Shown here: one piece after another, positions 21,692 through 33,920 of the stretch | Layout: every line of letters starts with the position of its first letter | Position numbering within the stretch: the stretch's first letter is position 1 | From: Sitta carolinensis | Taxonomy: Eukaryota > Chordata > Aves > Passeriformes > Sittidae | Direction of reading: 5' to 3' | Assembly (NCBI GenBank): GCA_032173965.1 | Contig: CM063289.1 | Location: 29,686,690-29,750,689 of the forward strand | Length of the DNA: 64,000 nt | Position numbers and translations under genes: made by a program | Notes under the pieces: model-generated | Database searches by the model: none | The model's input: only the letters and a program-made list of their open reading frames with translations | Told to the model about the DNA's origin: nothing

Positions 21692-21750
21692 GTCAGCTCT
21701 CCAAAACAAGATGTGCTGGCAAATCACCCCCACCATGCTTGTGCTGATGG
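21692..21750 (+). CDS. LEPR: LEPR coding exon 1 (start codon, signal peptide)
   Basis: The ATG is at 21711, preceded by 19 bases of 5' UTR after acceptor ctttcag. The exon encodes MCWQITPTMLVLM plus one base. With exon 2 it forms a signal peptide whose hydrophobic core runs MLVLMAFLQVAAA, with cleavage likely before His-Cys. The leptin receptor is a class I cytokine receptor of the gp130 family. The small 5' coding exon is typical of the gene. Donor g|gtaaat. Confidence 0.85.
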
Positions 21751-23012
21751 GTAAATCACTAAAAAAAATTATCTTGGGATAACTTTTCAGCTTGGAAAAC
21801 ATCAGTAAAAAATATGTGTTAAGGCAGGAAACATCCAAAGAAATCCCCTGGACAGATTTGATTTAATAAACTGAGAAATACCTCTGACAATATTGGCATC
21901 TGCCCTGCAAGGACAGCTGGGATTTGCCTTTTTTTTAATTTTTTTAAATTCAAATAACTACTATTTAAAAGGTTTTGATGGTGGTGCTTAGGGAGAAAGC
22001 TGGGATTTATTATCAGGATTTATTTTTTATTTTATTTTATTATTGAGGGGCACAAACTCTGCTTGGTGGAGAGAAAGCAAAACCCCTGCAGCTTCTTTTT
22101 TAACAGCTTTTTTTAGAGCTCTCCTTTTCATTTTATTTTGGTATTATTTAACTTGTGATAAATAATAATTCACTTAATTTAACTCTGTGCCAGAGAATTA
22201 TTATATTATAATTTCTATTAATCCAACAGTGCCAGGGATATCCTGGTATTCCTTATTTTACCAAAGCACAGAGCATCATTTAATTTCCATTTCATAAACT
22301 GCTTCAACTTTCTGCCCTTCCTGAGCAGAATTCCCCCTGTGCCTTGCTGCAAGCAGAGCTTTAATCTTTAAATCCACATTTTTGCAGGAAGGTTTTTTTT
22401 TCCCTGCTCATCCTTCTCTAAAAAATCATGAGCACAACTCCAGCTATGACAGCAACAAATGTGCTCAGAGTGGTTTTATTTTATTTTTAATGGAAAAAAA
22501 AAAAAAAAGGATTATTTTCCTGCCTGGGCTGGTGCAGTTGCACCCACAGTAAAATTGCTCTTTTTTATTTCAGGGTTCCAGTGGGACTGTGGTTTGTATT
22601 TACAACAGGATGATATTTTTATTAAAATGGAGCTGGTTTCAAAGAGCTGGGGGAGGGATCTGAGCTAAACCCAGCATAGGATTCACTCTGGGTTTGGTTA
22701 TAAAATTCAGTTTATTCACCTACAAGCTTGGCCTGGCTTTTTATTTTATCAAGAGATTGAGGAGAGAAAGGTTTAGGTGCAGTGAGGTTGGAATCTGTGA
22801 CACCACTCAGGGAGGAGGATTTTAATAATTCTGTCTTTACCTAGAGGTGAATTTATTAATTTTATCCTTTCCTCAGAGAACAACCCCTGATTTTTAACAT
22901 TTCTGTATCACACCAACCACTGCCTTTTCATTGCTGGATGAAATGGAAAAATCTGTTTTAAAAAATTTGAATTTTTCCTTTGATTTCCAACACTTCTGCC
23001 TTTTTTTTACAG
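21751..23012 (+). other. LEPR intron 1
   Basis: AT-rich intron with no recognised exon or mobile element. Poly-A and poly-T runs are present. Confidence 0.6.
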
Positions 23013-23269
23013 CCTTCCTTCAGGTGGCAGCTGCCCATTGCATGGTCCACCCAATTCCTCCCAGGAATTTCACAGTGCCCTGTGTGCTGCTCAATGAGAC
23101 TTTGGGGAGAGAATTTGGAGCCCCAAAATCGATTCTTTAATGGAGGAAGAAAAATTTCTGTGTTGCCTTTGGAGTGCCAGCAGCATTGATTGTTCTTTGA
23201 ACAGAGCAAACCTGCAGGCAAGGAAGTTTATTCCTTCAGAAATAAATCTCTCTGCTCCTCAGCAAATAG
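23013..23269 (+). CDS. LEPR: LEPR coding exon 2 (N-terminal domain), apparent one-base frameshift
   Basis: The first part reads AFLQVAAAHCMVHPIPPRNF, then TVPCVLLNETLGREFGAPK. The last part reads KFLCCLWSASSIDCSLNRAN and ends SAPQQI, aligning with the conserved cysteine-rich N-terminal domain of LEPR. The two parts are in different frames, the switch being in 'ccccaaaatcgatt' (23121-23134). Phases require a length divisible by three; the exon is 257 nt, one base short. Without a correction, a TAA at 23138 would end the protein. An N-glycosylation sequon (NET) is visible. Acceptor ttttacag, donor g|gtgggt. Confidence 0.82.
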
Positions 23270-23389
23270 GTGGGTTTAGCACTCGAGGGTACAAGGAGAT
23301 GATTCCTCCAAAAATATTTGGGATTTTTGGTGTTTGGGAGGAGAGGGGTGGGTTGGGTGAATGGGGATTTGGTTTTGTCCTGGGCAGGC

Positions 23390-24840
23390 AACATGGGGTG
23401 GTGAAATCCTTTCTCAGGGTGGGAAAATCCTTTCTTAATATGGGAAAATCCTTTTCTATATGATAAAATCTTTTTCTATATGATAAAATCCTTCCTCAAT
23501 ATGGTAAAATCCTTTTCTATATGGTAAAATCCTTTTCTATATGGTAAAATCCTTCCTCAGGGTGGGAAAATCCTTCCTCAATATGGGAAAATCCTTCCTC
23601 AATACTGTAAAATCCTTTCTCAATATGGTAAAATCCTTTTTCTAAATGGTAAAAACCTTTTCTATATGATAAAATCCTTCCTCAATGTGGTAAAATCCTT
23701 CCTCAATGTGGTAAAATCCTTTCCCAATATGGTAAAATCCTTTCTCAATATGGGAAAATTCTTCCTCAGGGTGGGAAAATCCTTTCTTAATATAGTAAAA
23801 TCCTTCCTCAATACTGTAAAATCCTTTCTCAATATGGTAAAATCCTTCCTCATTATGGTAAAATCCTCTCTCAGGGTGGTAAAATCCTTCTTCATTGTGG
23901 TAAAATCCTTCCTTAGGGTGGTAAAATCCTTCCTCAATGTGGAAAAATCCTTCCTTAGAGATGTAAAATCCTTTCTCAATGTGGTCAAATCCCTCTTCAG
24001 AGTGGTAAAATCCATCCTCGGTATGGTAAAATCCTTTTCAGGGTGGAAAAAAATCCTTCCTTAGAACACAAAATCCTTCCTCAGGGTTCTAAAACCATTT
24101 CTCAATATGCTCAACCCCATCCTCAGTGTGCTAAAAAAACCTTTCTCAATGTCTTAAAATCCTTCTCAGGGTGGAAAAATCCTTCCTTAGAGATGTAAAA
24201 TCCTTTCTCAGTGTGATAAAATCCATCCTCAGTGTGGTAAAATCCTTCTCAGGGTGGAAAAAATCCTTCCTTAGAACACAAAATCCTTCCTCAGGGTTTT
24301 AAAACCTTTTCCCAATATGGTAAAACCCATCCTCAGTGTGCTAAAATCCTTTCTCAATATCTTAAAATCCTTCTCAGAGTGGTAAAATCCATCCTCAATG
24401 TGGTAAAATCCATCCTCAATGTGGTAAAATCCTTCTCAGGGTGGCAGAAATCCTTACTTAGAACACAAAATCCTTCCTCAGGGTTTTAAAATCATTTCTC
24501 AATATGCTAATCCCCATCCTCAGTGTGCTAAAAAACCTTTCTCAATATCTTAAAATCCTTCTCAGGGTGGAAAAATCCTTCCTTAGAGATGTAAAATCCT
24601 TTCTCAGTGTGATAAAATCCATCCTCAATGTGGTAAAATCCTTCTCAGGGTGGAAAAAATCCTTCCTTAGAACACAAAATCCTTCCTCAGGGTTTTAAAA
24701 CCATTTCTCAATATGCTAAAACCCATCCTCAGTGTGCTAAAATCCTTTCTCAATATATTAAAATCCTTCTCAGGGTGGCAAAATCCATCCTCAATGTGGT
24801 AAAATCCCTTCTCAAGATCTTCAAATCCTTCCAGGACGTG
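23390..24840 (+). repeat. ~24-bp 'tcctttctcaatatggtaaa' minisatellite in LEPR intron 2
   Basis: About sixty copies of 'ggtaaaatccttcctcaatg' variants. From about 24050 a higher-order unit of roughly 200-230 bases recurs, marked by 'cttccttagaacacaaaatc' near 24054, 24268, 24453 and 24659. Lysine/aspartate/phenylalanine-rich frames on the minus strand are repeat artefacts. Confidence 0.95.
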
Positions 24841-25544
24841 GTGGAAGCTGCAGGAATTTGCACAGCACAGTTTCAAAAGGGAGAAAAAGTTTTCTGCCTT
24901 TCCAGGGGGAATTGTGAATCCAATATGGAGCACTGCCTCAGAGGACATAAACCCAGCTCTTCAGAGGAATTCAGACAATTAATTAGATGAATCTAGACTG
25001 TCAGGAATATTTGAAATATTTTTGGTGGATGTTAAACTCCAGCAGCAGGCAGGGGAGATGGAGAGCAAATGGCATCACTCCTACATGAGCCTTTAAATAA
25101 TAAACATGCAATAAATACCTGCATAAGGATTAGGATTTTTTTTTCCCCAATTTTTTTTTCATCTCCTCCTGCTGCCAGGAATTTCCTTGACCTCAAGAAG
25201 TTGAATTTCATTTCCCAAATCCCCAGCTGAGGCTGTGCCACTGCCCAGGACACAGCAACCACCAGCAGCTTCATTTTTCTTCACCTTTTCAGCCATATCC
25301 CTAAATCCAGGTAAAAAATATTCCTGCTTTAACCAGGACAGTGCAGAACCACCTGGAGTGTGAGCCTTGGGAGGGTTCAAGGTGCCCAACTCAGATTATT
25401 CATAAATATTCTCCTCACTTTCAGGAATATCTATTCCTCACCCTCTCTTTGTGAGTGATTTCCAGCCAGGGATTTTATTTGGTTTTGATGCAGGTCAGAA
25501 ATGTGTGATGCTTTTTTTTTTTTATTTTATTTTTTTCTGTCCAG

Positions 25545-25662
25545 ATTGCAGCTGGAATATAAAATGTTGGATTAAAAGCCAGCTGGACCTGTTGGTTTGT
25601 AACCTGCAGCTTTTGAAGCTGGAGCTGAGAGCTGACCTGCAGGTGAATCTTTTTTACTCTGA
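25545..25662 (+). CDS. LEPR: LEPR coding exon 3 (N-terminal domain)
   Basis: The exon reads DCSWNIKCWIKSQLDLLVCN, then LQLLKLELRADLQVNLFYSE. It aligns with the mammalian segment around NWNIQCWLKGDL, including the WNIxCW core. The exon is 118 nt with two bases in and two out. Acceptor gtccag, donor ga|gtaagt. The frame is intact. Confidence 0.93.
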
Positions 25663-25689
25663 GTAAGTACAGACCCTGCTCAATTTGTC

Positions 25690-26590
25690 TGGAAAACTGA
25701 AAATATTTTCCTAGAACATCAACATTCCAGCAGGGTGGGGAGCTTTAGCTTGGCAGATTTTACTTTATCCTGCCTAAAACTCATTCTGGATAACATGGAA
25801 TGTTTGTGGTTTATGGAATAAAAAATGGTTGGAATGGAGAGCCCCTTTATTCTGGCTGGCCACGTTTCTTAAAATATTTTAATGAATCAGCAGTGATTTC
25901 TTACTACTTTGTAAAGAAAACTACTGCTTTGTTGTCAGAATTTCTTCATTTTCAAGTCTTGCTTCTGCTTTTTTTCTTTGTTTTTATCTGGAAAACCAAA
26001 AACATCTCCTAAAATATCAGCATCCCTCCTTCCAGCAGGGTGGGGAGCTTTAGCTTGGCAGATTTTACTTTGTCCTGCCCAAAACTCATCCTGGATAACA
26101 TGGAATGTTTGTGGTTTATGGAATAAAAAAATGGTTGGAATGGAGAGCCCCCTTTATTCTGGGCTGGCCACACTTCTTAAATATTTTAATGAATCAGCAG
26201 TGACTTCTTAGAGCAGTTTGTTGTCAGAATTTTTTTATTTTTCAAGTCTTGCTTCTCCTTTTTTTTTTTTTTTTTTTTTGTCTGGAAAATTGAAAACCTT
26301 TCCTAGAACATCAGCATCCCACCTTCCAGCAGGGTGGGGAGCTTTAGCTTGGCAGATTTTACTTTATCCTGCCTAAAACTCATTCTGGATAACATGGAAT
26401 GTTTGTGGTTTATGGAATAAAAAAATGGTTGGAATGGAGAGCCCCCTTTATTCTGGGCTGGCCACGTTTCTTAAAATATTTTAATGAATCAGCAGTGATT
26501 TCTTACTACTTTGTAAAGAAAACTACTGCTTTGTTGTCAGAATTTCTTCATTTTCAAGTCTTGCTTCTGCTTTTTTCTTTGTTTTTGACC
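25690..26590 (+). repeat. Three tandem ~300-bp copies in LEPR intron 3
   Basis: Copies start near 25690, 25986 and 26281, each with 'agggtggggagctttagctt', 'ggataacatggaatgtttgt' and 'aatgaatcagcagtga'. Similarity is high, pointing to recent duplication. The repeat family is not recognised. Confidence 0.93.
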
Positions 26591-27599
26591 ATCCTGTTGT
26601 GTCTCTTGAAGTTCTTGTGACACACTGGCAAATGCTGCTCTCCTCTCCTTGTCCCTGTGGGGAATTTTCCCTGGGATGCTCAGAGATGGAATCACCCTGG
26701 CTGTGGCACGGGCAGCTCTTGTGCACGTGGGTTATTAAAAGATCTCTTGGATTCCCTGCTTTTCTCTGGATTATTGATAGCTCTGAAGGATTGGTGGAAA
26801 CACACAGATTTCATTTCCTGAGGAGGAACTGAAATAATTGAGTGAGCTGAATTTACAGGGGAGGAAACACAGGCAGAGCACGGACCAAATGTGTCATTTA
26901 GGGATCAGTGTGGCTCTTGAGCTGCCACAATATTTTAATGCCATTTTCCTGCGGTGGTTTCCCATTCCCAGGGCTCCTCGTGCCTCTCTTCCCTGAAATC
27001 TCCGTGCCTTTGCTCTGCTCCATGCAGGCTCAGCTGATTCCAGGGTAAAATCCCTGGGGGCAGGGAGGGAATTGAGGCAGTGCCAGGCTCTGGGGACTCA
27101 CCAGAGCCCCCACTGAATTCCTCTGGGCTGCAAAAGAGCAGAAACCATCCCAGGCTTGGAGAGCTCCTCTGCCTCCCCACATTCATTCCCTGGGAATATT
27201 TCCCTTTTAGGCTCCCTGTGTGCTGGGGAACAGCAAAGCACAAACACTTCAGCCTTTGGGAAGGGGACAGCTTTCCCTGGTGGCTCCCTGCTGCCTTCAC
27301 GTTTTATTCCTGAGCCAAAATACCTTGAGAACATTCCCGGGTTTTAAAAATATGCATTCCTGGCATGTGTTTCTCCCTGGGAGGCTGGAGCTCCAGCCAG
27401 GATTCTCACATGCACAAAAATAATGATACAAGAGAAGCTACAACACAAAAGCTTGGGTCTCTCACAGATTTTTTTGCTTTTTTCTTTCCTCCCCAGCTTT
27501 AGAGAAGTCTCTTATTTCCCACATCCACAGTTTTTTCTGTATGGAAATGTCAGGACTGGGAATGTTCTGGTCTGCCCATGGCAGTGCTGGGTGAGAGGC

Positions 27600-27850
27600 T
27601 CCAGAGAGGGGCTTGGAAAAGGTTATTCCAAAAGAATGGAAAGGTTATTCCAAAAGAATGGAAGAGGTTATTTCAAAAAAAATAGAAAATATTATTCCAA
27701 AAGAATTGAAAAGGTTATTCCAAAAGGATAGAAAAAGTTATTCCAAAATAATAGAAAAGCTTATTCCAAAAGAATAAAAGAGGTTATTCCAAAAGGATGG
27801 AAAAGGTTATTCCAAAAGAATAGAAGAAGTTATTCCAAAAGGAATAATAA
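27600..27850 (+). repeat. 23-bp 'aaaggttattccaaaagaat' minisatellite
   Basis: About eleven copies, followed at 27840-28100 by (ATA/ATG)n and three copies of a unit that includes a splice-acceptor-like tract 'ctttttccccatcgcagatc'. The latter look like acceptors but open no conserved reading frame. Confidence 0.9.
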
Positions 27851-28211
27851 TTATTATTATTTAATTTCCTGTTTTTTTCCCCATTGCAGACCAGATAATG
27901 ATAATACTAATGATAATGTAATAATAATAATAATAATAGTAATGATAATAATAATAATTTTATTTCCTTTTTCCCCATCGCAGATCAGATAATGATAATA
28001 CTAATGATAATAATAATAATAATAGTAATGATAATAATAATAATAATTTTATTTCCTTTTTCCCCATCGCAGATCAGATAATAATAATAATAATAATTTA
28101 TTTTTTATCAGCACCTTACCCTGTTGCTGTCAATATGGCCGAAGCGACAGAACCGCGGGGAGATCTCCTGTAATCAGTAATGATTAAGCATTGTCAATTT
28201 GCTGTCCCCAG

Positions 28212-30658
28212 GTGCCAGCCGTCGCTGGGCGCGGGGTGCCCGCGCTCGCCCCGGGCCGTGCGCTGTGCCCGCTGCGGCCGCGCCGCCTGGCACTGCCGGC
28301 TGCCGGGCATCGGCGGCCACCGCGCCTACCTGCTCTGGCTGCGGGCCACCGGCACCGGCACCGACACGGCACCGGCACCGACACGGGCACCGGCACCGGC
28401 ACCGAGCAGGGCACGGGCACCGAGCAGGGCACGGGCACCGACACGGGCACCGGCACCGGCACAGGCACCGACACGGACACCGACACGGGCACCGGCACAG
28501 GCACCGACACCGACACGGGCACCGACACGGGCACCGACACCGGCACAGGCACCGACACAGGCACCGGACACGGGCACCGGCACCGACACGGGCACCGACA
28601 CCGACAGGGCACCGACACGGGCACCGACACGGACACCGACACGGACACCGACACGGGCACCGGCACCGACACGGACACCGCACGGACACCGACACGGGCA
28701 CCGGCACCGACACGGACACCGACACGGGCACCGACACGGGCACCGACACGGGCACCGCACGGACACCGACACAGGACACCGACACGGGCACCGGCACCGA
28801 CACGGCGGACACCGACACGGACACCGACACGGGCACCGACACGGGCACCGACACGGACACCGACACGGGCACCGACACGGGCACCGGCACGGGCACCGAC
28901 ACGGGCACCGGCACCGACACGGGCACCGGCACCGACACGGGCACCGACACGGGCACCGGCACCGACACGGGCACCGACACGGGCACCAGCACCGACACGG
29001 GCACCGGCACCGACACGGGCACCGACACGGGCACCGGCACCGACGACGGGCACCGACACGGGCACCAGCACCGACACGGGCACACACCGACACGGGCACC
29101 GACACGGGCACCGACACGGGCACGGGCACCGGCACGGGCACCGACATGGGCACCGGCACCGACACGGGCACCGGCACCGACACGGGCACCGCACCGACAC
29201 GGGCACCGGCACCGACACGGGCACCGACACGGGCACCGCACCGACAGGGCACCAGCACCGACACGGCACCGACACGGGCACCGGCACGACACGGGCACGG
29301 CACCGGCACGGGCACCGACATGGGCACCGGCACCGACACGGGCACCGGCACGACCGGCACCGACACGGGCACCGGCACCGACAGGGCACCGGCACCGACA
29401 CGGGCACCGGCACGCACGGGCACGGCACCGACACGGCCGGCACCGGCACCGAGCAGGGCACCGGCACGGCACCGAGCAGGGCACCGGCACGCAGCACCGA
29501 GCAGGGCACGGACACCGGCAGGGCACCGGCACCGAGCAGGCACGGCACCGAGCAGGGCACCGGCACGGGCACCGGCACGGCCCGGGCACCGAGCAGGGCA
29601 TGGCACCGGCATGGGCACCGCAGGCACGGGCACGGGCACCGAGCAGGGCACGGGCACCGGCACGGGCACTGGCACTGGCACCGGCACCGACACACGGGCA
29701 CCGAGCAGGGCACGGGCACCGGCACCGGCACGGGCACCGGCATGGCACCGAGCAGGGCACGGGTACAGGCACGGGCACCGAGCAGGGCACGGGCACCGAG
29801 CACGGCACGGACACCGAACAGGGCACCGAGCAGGGCACCGAGCAGGGCACGGACCGGGGCACGGGCACGGGCATGGGCACTGACCAGAGCACCAACCAGG
29901 GCATGGGCACCAACCAGGGCATGGGCACGAACCATGGCATGACTCAGGGCATGGCCCCGACGGGCACGGCCTTGGGCACGAACCAGGACACGGCCTTGGG
30001 CACGAACCAGGACACGGCCTTGGGCACGGCCCCAGCCCCGGGGGACACAGCCCTGGGCACGGCCCCGGGCTTGGCCTTGGGGGGCACGGCCCCGAGCACG
30101 ACCCCAGTCCAGGAGGGCACGGCCCCGGCCATGGGCATGGGCATGGGCATGGCCCTGTTCTCTGCCCCAGCCCCGGCGGGCTCTGCCCCAGTCCCGTTCT
30201 CTGCCCCAGCCCCGTTCTCTGCCCCAGCCCAGGTGGCCCCTGCCCCAGCCCACGTGGCCCTGCCAGTCCCGGCGGGCTCTGCCCAGTCCCAGCGGGCTCT
30301 GCCCCAGCCCAGGTGGCCCCTGCCCCAGTCCCGGCGGGCTCTGCCCCAGCCCAGGTGGCCCCTGCCCCAGTCCCGGCGGGCTCTGCCCCAGCCCAGGTGC
30401 CCTGCCCCAGTCCGGCGGGCTCTGCCCCAGTCCCGGCGGGCTCTGCCCCAGTCCCGGCGGGCTCTGCCCCAGTCCAGGCGGGCTCTGCCCCAGCCCCGTT
30501 CTCTGCCCCAGCCCCGTTCTCTGCCCCAGCCCCGTTCTCTGCCCCAGCCCAGGTGGCCCCTGCCCCAGCCCAGGTGGCCCCTGCCCCAGCCCAGGTGGCC
30601 CCTGCCCCGTGGCTAGCGCTGAGCAGCCCGCTGCTGGCCCTGCAGCCCATCGACATCG
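28212..30658 (+). CDS. LEPR: LEPR coding exon 4, carrying a 2.3-kb coding-region tandem array
   Basis: The left part reads [14 protein letters not shown], then [18 protein letters not shown] and [12 protein letters not shown]. It aligns with the CRH1 segment of LEPR that in human ends at Leu-Lys-Ile-Thr-Ser. The right part, [16 protein letters not shown], aligns with the rest of the same human exon (FQSPLMSVQPINM). Between them sits a GC-rich array (28351-30609). Both ends are in the same frame and the full length, 2447 nt, fits the flanking phases (1 + 3n + 1). One in-frame TGA occurs at 29881. The mRNA might include the array, splice it out, or be interrupted; the sequence cannot decide. 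Acceptor tccccag, donor g|gtgagc. Confidence 0.8.
28351..30609 (+). repeat. GC-rich compound VNTR inside LEPR exon 4
   Basis: Three blocks are visible. Block one (to ~29880) repeats 'gggcaccggcaccgacac' in 6- and 12-base steps, with 'gagcagggcacgg' variants in its last third. Block two (~29880-30170) has 'ggcacggccttgggcacgaa'. Block three (~30170-30609) repeats 'tctgccccagtcccggcggg' and 'cccaggtggcccctg'. Stop codons are rare in all frames because the units lack T-A pairs in the right order. Confidence 0.96.
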
Positions 30659-30689
30659 GTGAGCAGTGCACATTTCCCCTCGTTATTGC

Positions 30690-31290
30690 TCCGTTTCCCT
30701 TTTGTTCGCTAATTTTTTCTTCGTTTTTTCTCACTTTTTCTTGGTTATCCCTCATTTCTTCCTTGGTTATTCCTCATTCTTTCCTTGGTTGTTTCTCATT
30801 TCTTCCTTGGTTATTTCTCATTTCTTTCCTCAGTTTTTCTCATTTTCCCTCCATTACTTCCCCTTTTCCCTCCGTCATTTCCCATTCCCTCTGTTATTTC
30901 CCATTTCCTCCATTACTTCCCCTTTTCCTCCGTCATTTCCCATTTCCCCTCGTTTTCCCATTTCCTCCATTACTTCCCCTTTTCCCTCCGTCATTTCCCA
31001 TTTCCCCTCCGTTTTCCCCTTTCCCATTATTCCCCTCCATTATTTCCCATTTCCCCTCCGTAATTTCCCATTTCCCCTCCATCATTTCCCCATTTCCCCC
31101 TTCCCCTCTGTTTTTTCCCATTTCCCCTCCGTTATTTCCCATTTCCCCTCCATCATTCTTCCCCTTTCCGCTCCGTTTTTTTTTCCCCTTTCCCTTTGTA
31201 TTTCCCATTTCCCCTCCATTACTTCCCTTTCCTCGTTATTTCTCTTTATTCCCTCTCCCTCATTCTCCCCTCTCTTCACTCTCCAGTTAC
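30690..31290 (+). repeat. ~18-bp 'tcatttcccatttcccctcc' pyrimidine array in LEPR intron 4
   Basis: An almost pure C/T strand about 600 bases long, with 'gttatttcccatttcccctc' units. It extends from just after the exon 4 donor to near exon 5. Confidence 0.93.
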
Positions 31291-31581
31291 TCATGTGGGT
31301 GTTAATTATTTCTGTGGCAGGAATTTCAAAAAGGCTCAGCTACCAAAACCATTAAGATTATTTCTGTGTAATTGAAATGACTTTTAAGGGAAGGGTGCAG
31401 GAACGGTTTACTCTTTATTTAGTTTCTGTTTTGAACTAGTTTACTTGTAGCGCTTCTGGAATCATATAAACATTAAAGGTTTTCTATATATCTTGCACAA
31501 TTCATCTGAGATATTTTTGCAGAGAATATTGAGTCCCTGCTGGGCGGTGGGGATGAGTTACCTGCGCTTCCTTGTGTGCAG

Positions 31582-31727
31582 TGCAGCCCGGAGCGCCGGT
31601 GGAGCTGCGCCTGGAGCTGGCGGAGCGGGGCGAGCTGCGCCTCTGCTGGGCTAGCCCCGGCCCGCCGCCCTTCCCCCTGCAGCACCAAGTGAGGATCTCT
31701 GCTCCTCGGGGAGCCGGGCTCAGCCAG
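31582..31727 (+). CDS. LEPR: LEPR coding exon 5 (CRH1 fibronectin III strand set)
   Basis: The exon reads VQPGAPVELRLELAERGELR, then LCWASPGPPPFPLQHQVRIS. It aligns with the start of the second fibronectin III module of CRH1 (VKPDPPLGLHMEI). It is very GC-rich and enriched for Ala, Arg, Gly and Pro compared with mammals. It is 146 nt, two bases in and ending on a codon boundary. Acceptor tgtgcag, donor cag|gtgagg. Intact frame. Confidence 0.9.
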
Positions 31728-31789
31728 GTGAGGCTTCCTAAAGCCTGGCTTATCCCCGCCCTGCTTGGCCTTCGGGCTCTTCTGGTGGA

Positions 31790-33920
31790 GCTGCGCTTAG
31801 CACGCTGCTTTTCCCTGGAAAAGCTGGGTTTAGGATGCTGCTTCTTCCTGGAAAGGCTGGGCTTAGCACAACCCTTTTCGCTGGAAAAGCTGGGTTTAGG
31901 ATGCTGCTTCTTCCTGGAAAGGCTGGGCTTAGCACACCCCTTTTCCCTGGCAAAGCTGGGCTTAGGATGCTGCTTTTCCTGGAAAACCTGGGTTTGAGAT
32001 GCTGCTTCTTCCTGGCAAAGCTGGGTTTAGCACGCTGCTTTTTCCTGGCAAAGCTGGGTTTAGTACACTGCTTCTTCCTGGAAAAGCTGGGCTTAGCACG
32101 CTGCTTTTCCCTGGAAAAGCTGGGCTTAGGATGCTGCTTTTCTCTGGAAAAAGCTGGGTTTAAGATGCTGCTTTTCCCTGGCAAAGCTGGGCTTAGCACG
32201 CTGCTTTTCCCTGGAAAAGCTGGGCTTAGGATGCCGCTTTTCCTGGAAAAGCTGAGTTTGAGATGCTGCTTCTTCCTGGCAAAGCTGGGTTTAGGACGCT
32301 GCATTTCCATGACAAAGCCGGGTTTAGCACTCTCCATTTCCCTGGCAAAGCCGGGTTTAGCACTCTGCATTTCCAGGGACAAAGCCGGGTTTAGCACTCT
32401 GCATTTCCCTGGCAAAGCCGGGTTTAGCACTCTGCATTTCCATGACAAAGCCGGGTTTAGCACTCTCCATTTCCCTGGCAAAGCCGGGTTTAGCACTCTG
32501 CATTTCCCTGGCAAAGCCGGGTTTAGCACTCTGCATTTCCCTGGCAAAGCCGGGTTTAGCACTCTGCATTTCCCTGGCAAAGCCGGGTTTAGCACTCTGC
32601 ATTTCCATGACAAAGCCGGGTTTAGCACTCTGCATTTCCCTGGCAAAGCCGGGTTTAGCACTCTGCATTTCCATGACAAAGCCGGGTTTAGCACTCTGCA
32701 TTTCCCTGGTAAAGCCGGGTTTAGCACTCTGCATTTCCCTGGCAAAGCCGGGTTTAGCACTCTGCATTTCCCTGGCAAAGCCGGGTTTAGCACTCTGCAT
32801 TTCCTGGCAAAGCCGGGTTTAGCACGCTGCATTTCCCTGGCAAAGCCGGGTTTAGCACTCTGCATTTCCCTGGTAAAGCCGGGTTTAGCACTCTGCATTT
32901 CCCTGGCAAAGCCGGGTTTAGCACTCTGCATTTCCATGGACAAAGCCGGGTTTAGCACTCTGCATTTCCCTGGTAAAGCCGGGTTTAGCACTCTGCATTT
33001 CCCTGGTAAAGCCGGGTTTAGCACTCTGCATTTCCTGGTAAAGCCGGGTTTAGCTCTCTGCATTTCCCTGGCAAAGCCGGGTTTAGCACTCTGCATTTCC
33101 CTGGCAAAGCCGGGTTTAGCACTTGCATTTCCCTGGTAAAGCCGGGTTTAGCTCTCTGCATTTCCCTGGCAAAGCCGGGTTTAGCACTCTGCATTTCCCT
33201 GGTAAAGCCGGGTTTAGCACTCTGCATTTCCCTGGCAAACCCGGGTTTAGCACTCTGCATTTCCCTGGCAAAGCCGGGTTTAGCACTCTGCATTTCCCTG
33301 GTAAAGCCGGGTTTAGCACTCTGCATTTCCCTGGCAAAGCCGGGTTTAGCACTCTGCATTTCCCTGGTAAAGCCGGGTTTAGCACTCTGCATTTCCCTGC
33401 TAAAGCCGGGTTTAGCACTCTGCATTTCCCTGGTAAAGCCGGGTTTAGCACTCTGCATTTCCCTGGTAAAGCCGGTTTAGCACTCTGCATTTCCCTGGTA
33501 AAGCCGGGTTTAGCACTCTGCATTTCCCTGGCAAAGCCGGGTTTAGCCTCTGCATTTCCCTGGCAAAGCCGGGTTTAGCACTCTGCATTTCCCTGCTAAA
33601 GCCGGGTTTAGCACTCTGCATTTCCTGGTAAAGCCGGGTTTAGCACTCTGCATTTCCCTGGCAAAGCCGGGTTTAGCACTTTGCATTTCCCTGCTAAAGC
33701 CGGGTTTAGCACTCTGCATTTCCCTGGTAAAGCCGGGTTTAGCACTCTGCATTTCCCTGTCAAGCCGGGTTTAGCACTCTGCATTTCCCTGGTAAAGCCG
33801 GGTTTAGCTCTCTGCATTTCCCTGGCAAAGCCGGGTTTAGCACTCTGCATTTCCCTGCTAAAGCCGGGTTTAGCACTCTGCAGTTCCCTGGTAAAACCGG
33901 GCTTAGCAATCCACTTTTCC
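31790..33920 (+). repeat. 32-bp minisatellite, ~66 copies, in LEPR intron 5
   Basis: The unit contains 'aagccgggtttagcactctg' and 'catttccctgg'. Copies at the left end (31790-32300) are more varied (ttaggatgctgctttt), and the middle is nearly homogeneous. Repetitive open frames on both strands are artefacts of a 32-base unit without stops. Confidence 0.97.

Noticed and set aside
23662..24064. Lys/Asp/Phe/Thr-rich frame resembling a coiled-coil protein on the minus strand
   Set aside because: It is the 24-bp intronic minisatellite read in one frame.
27400..27731. Possible LEPR exon after 'ctttcctccccag' at 27497
   Set aside because: The reading shows a few cysteines but no LEPR match. The region homologous to the next LEPR segment is clearly at 28212, and the phase there fits exon 3.
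28184..30755. Long open frames of 500-830 codons in several frames on both strands
   Set aside because: They follow from GC-rich units without stop codons. Only the + frame continuous with LEPR exon sequence has homology support.
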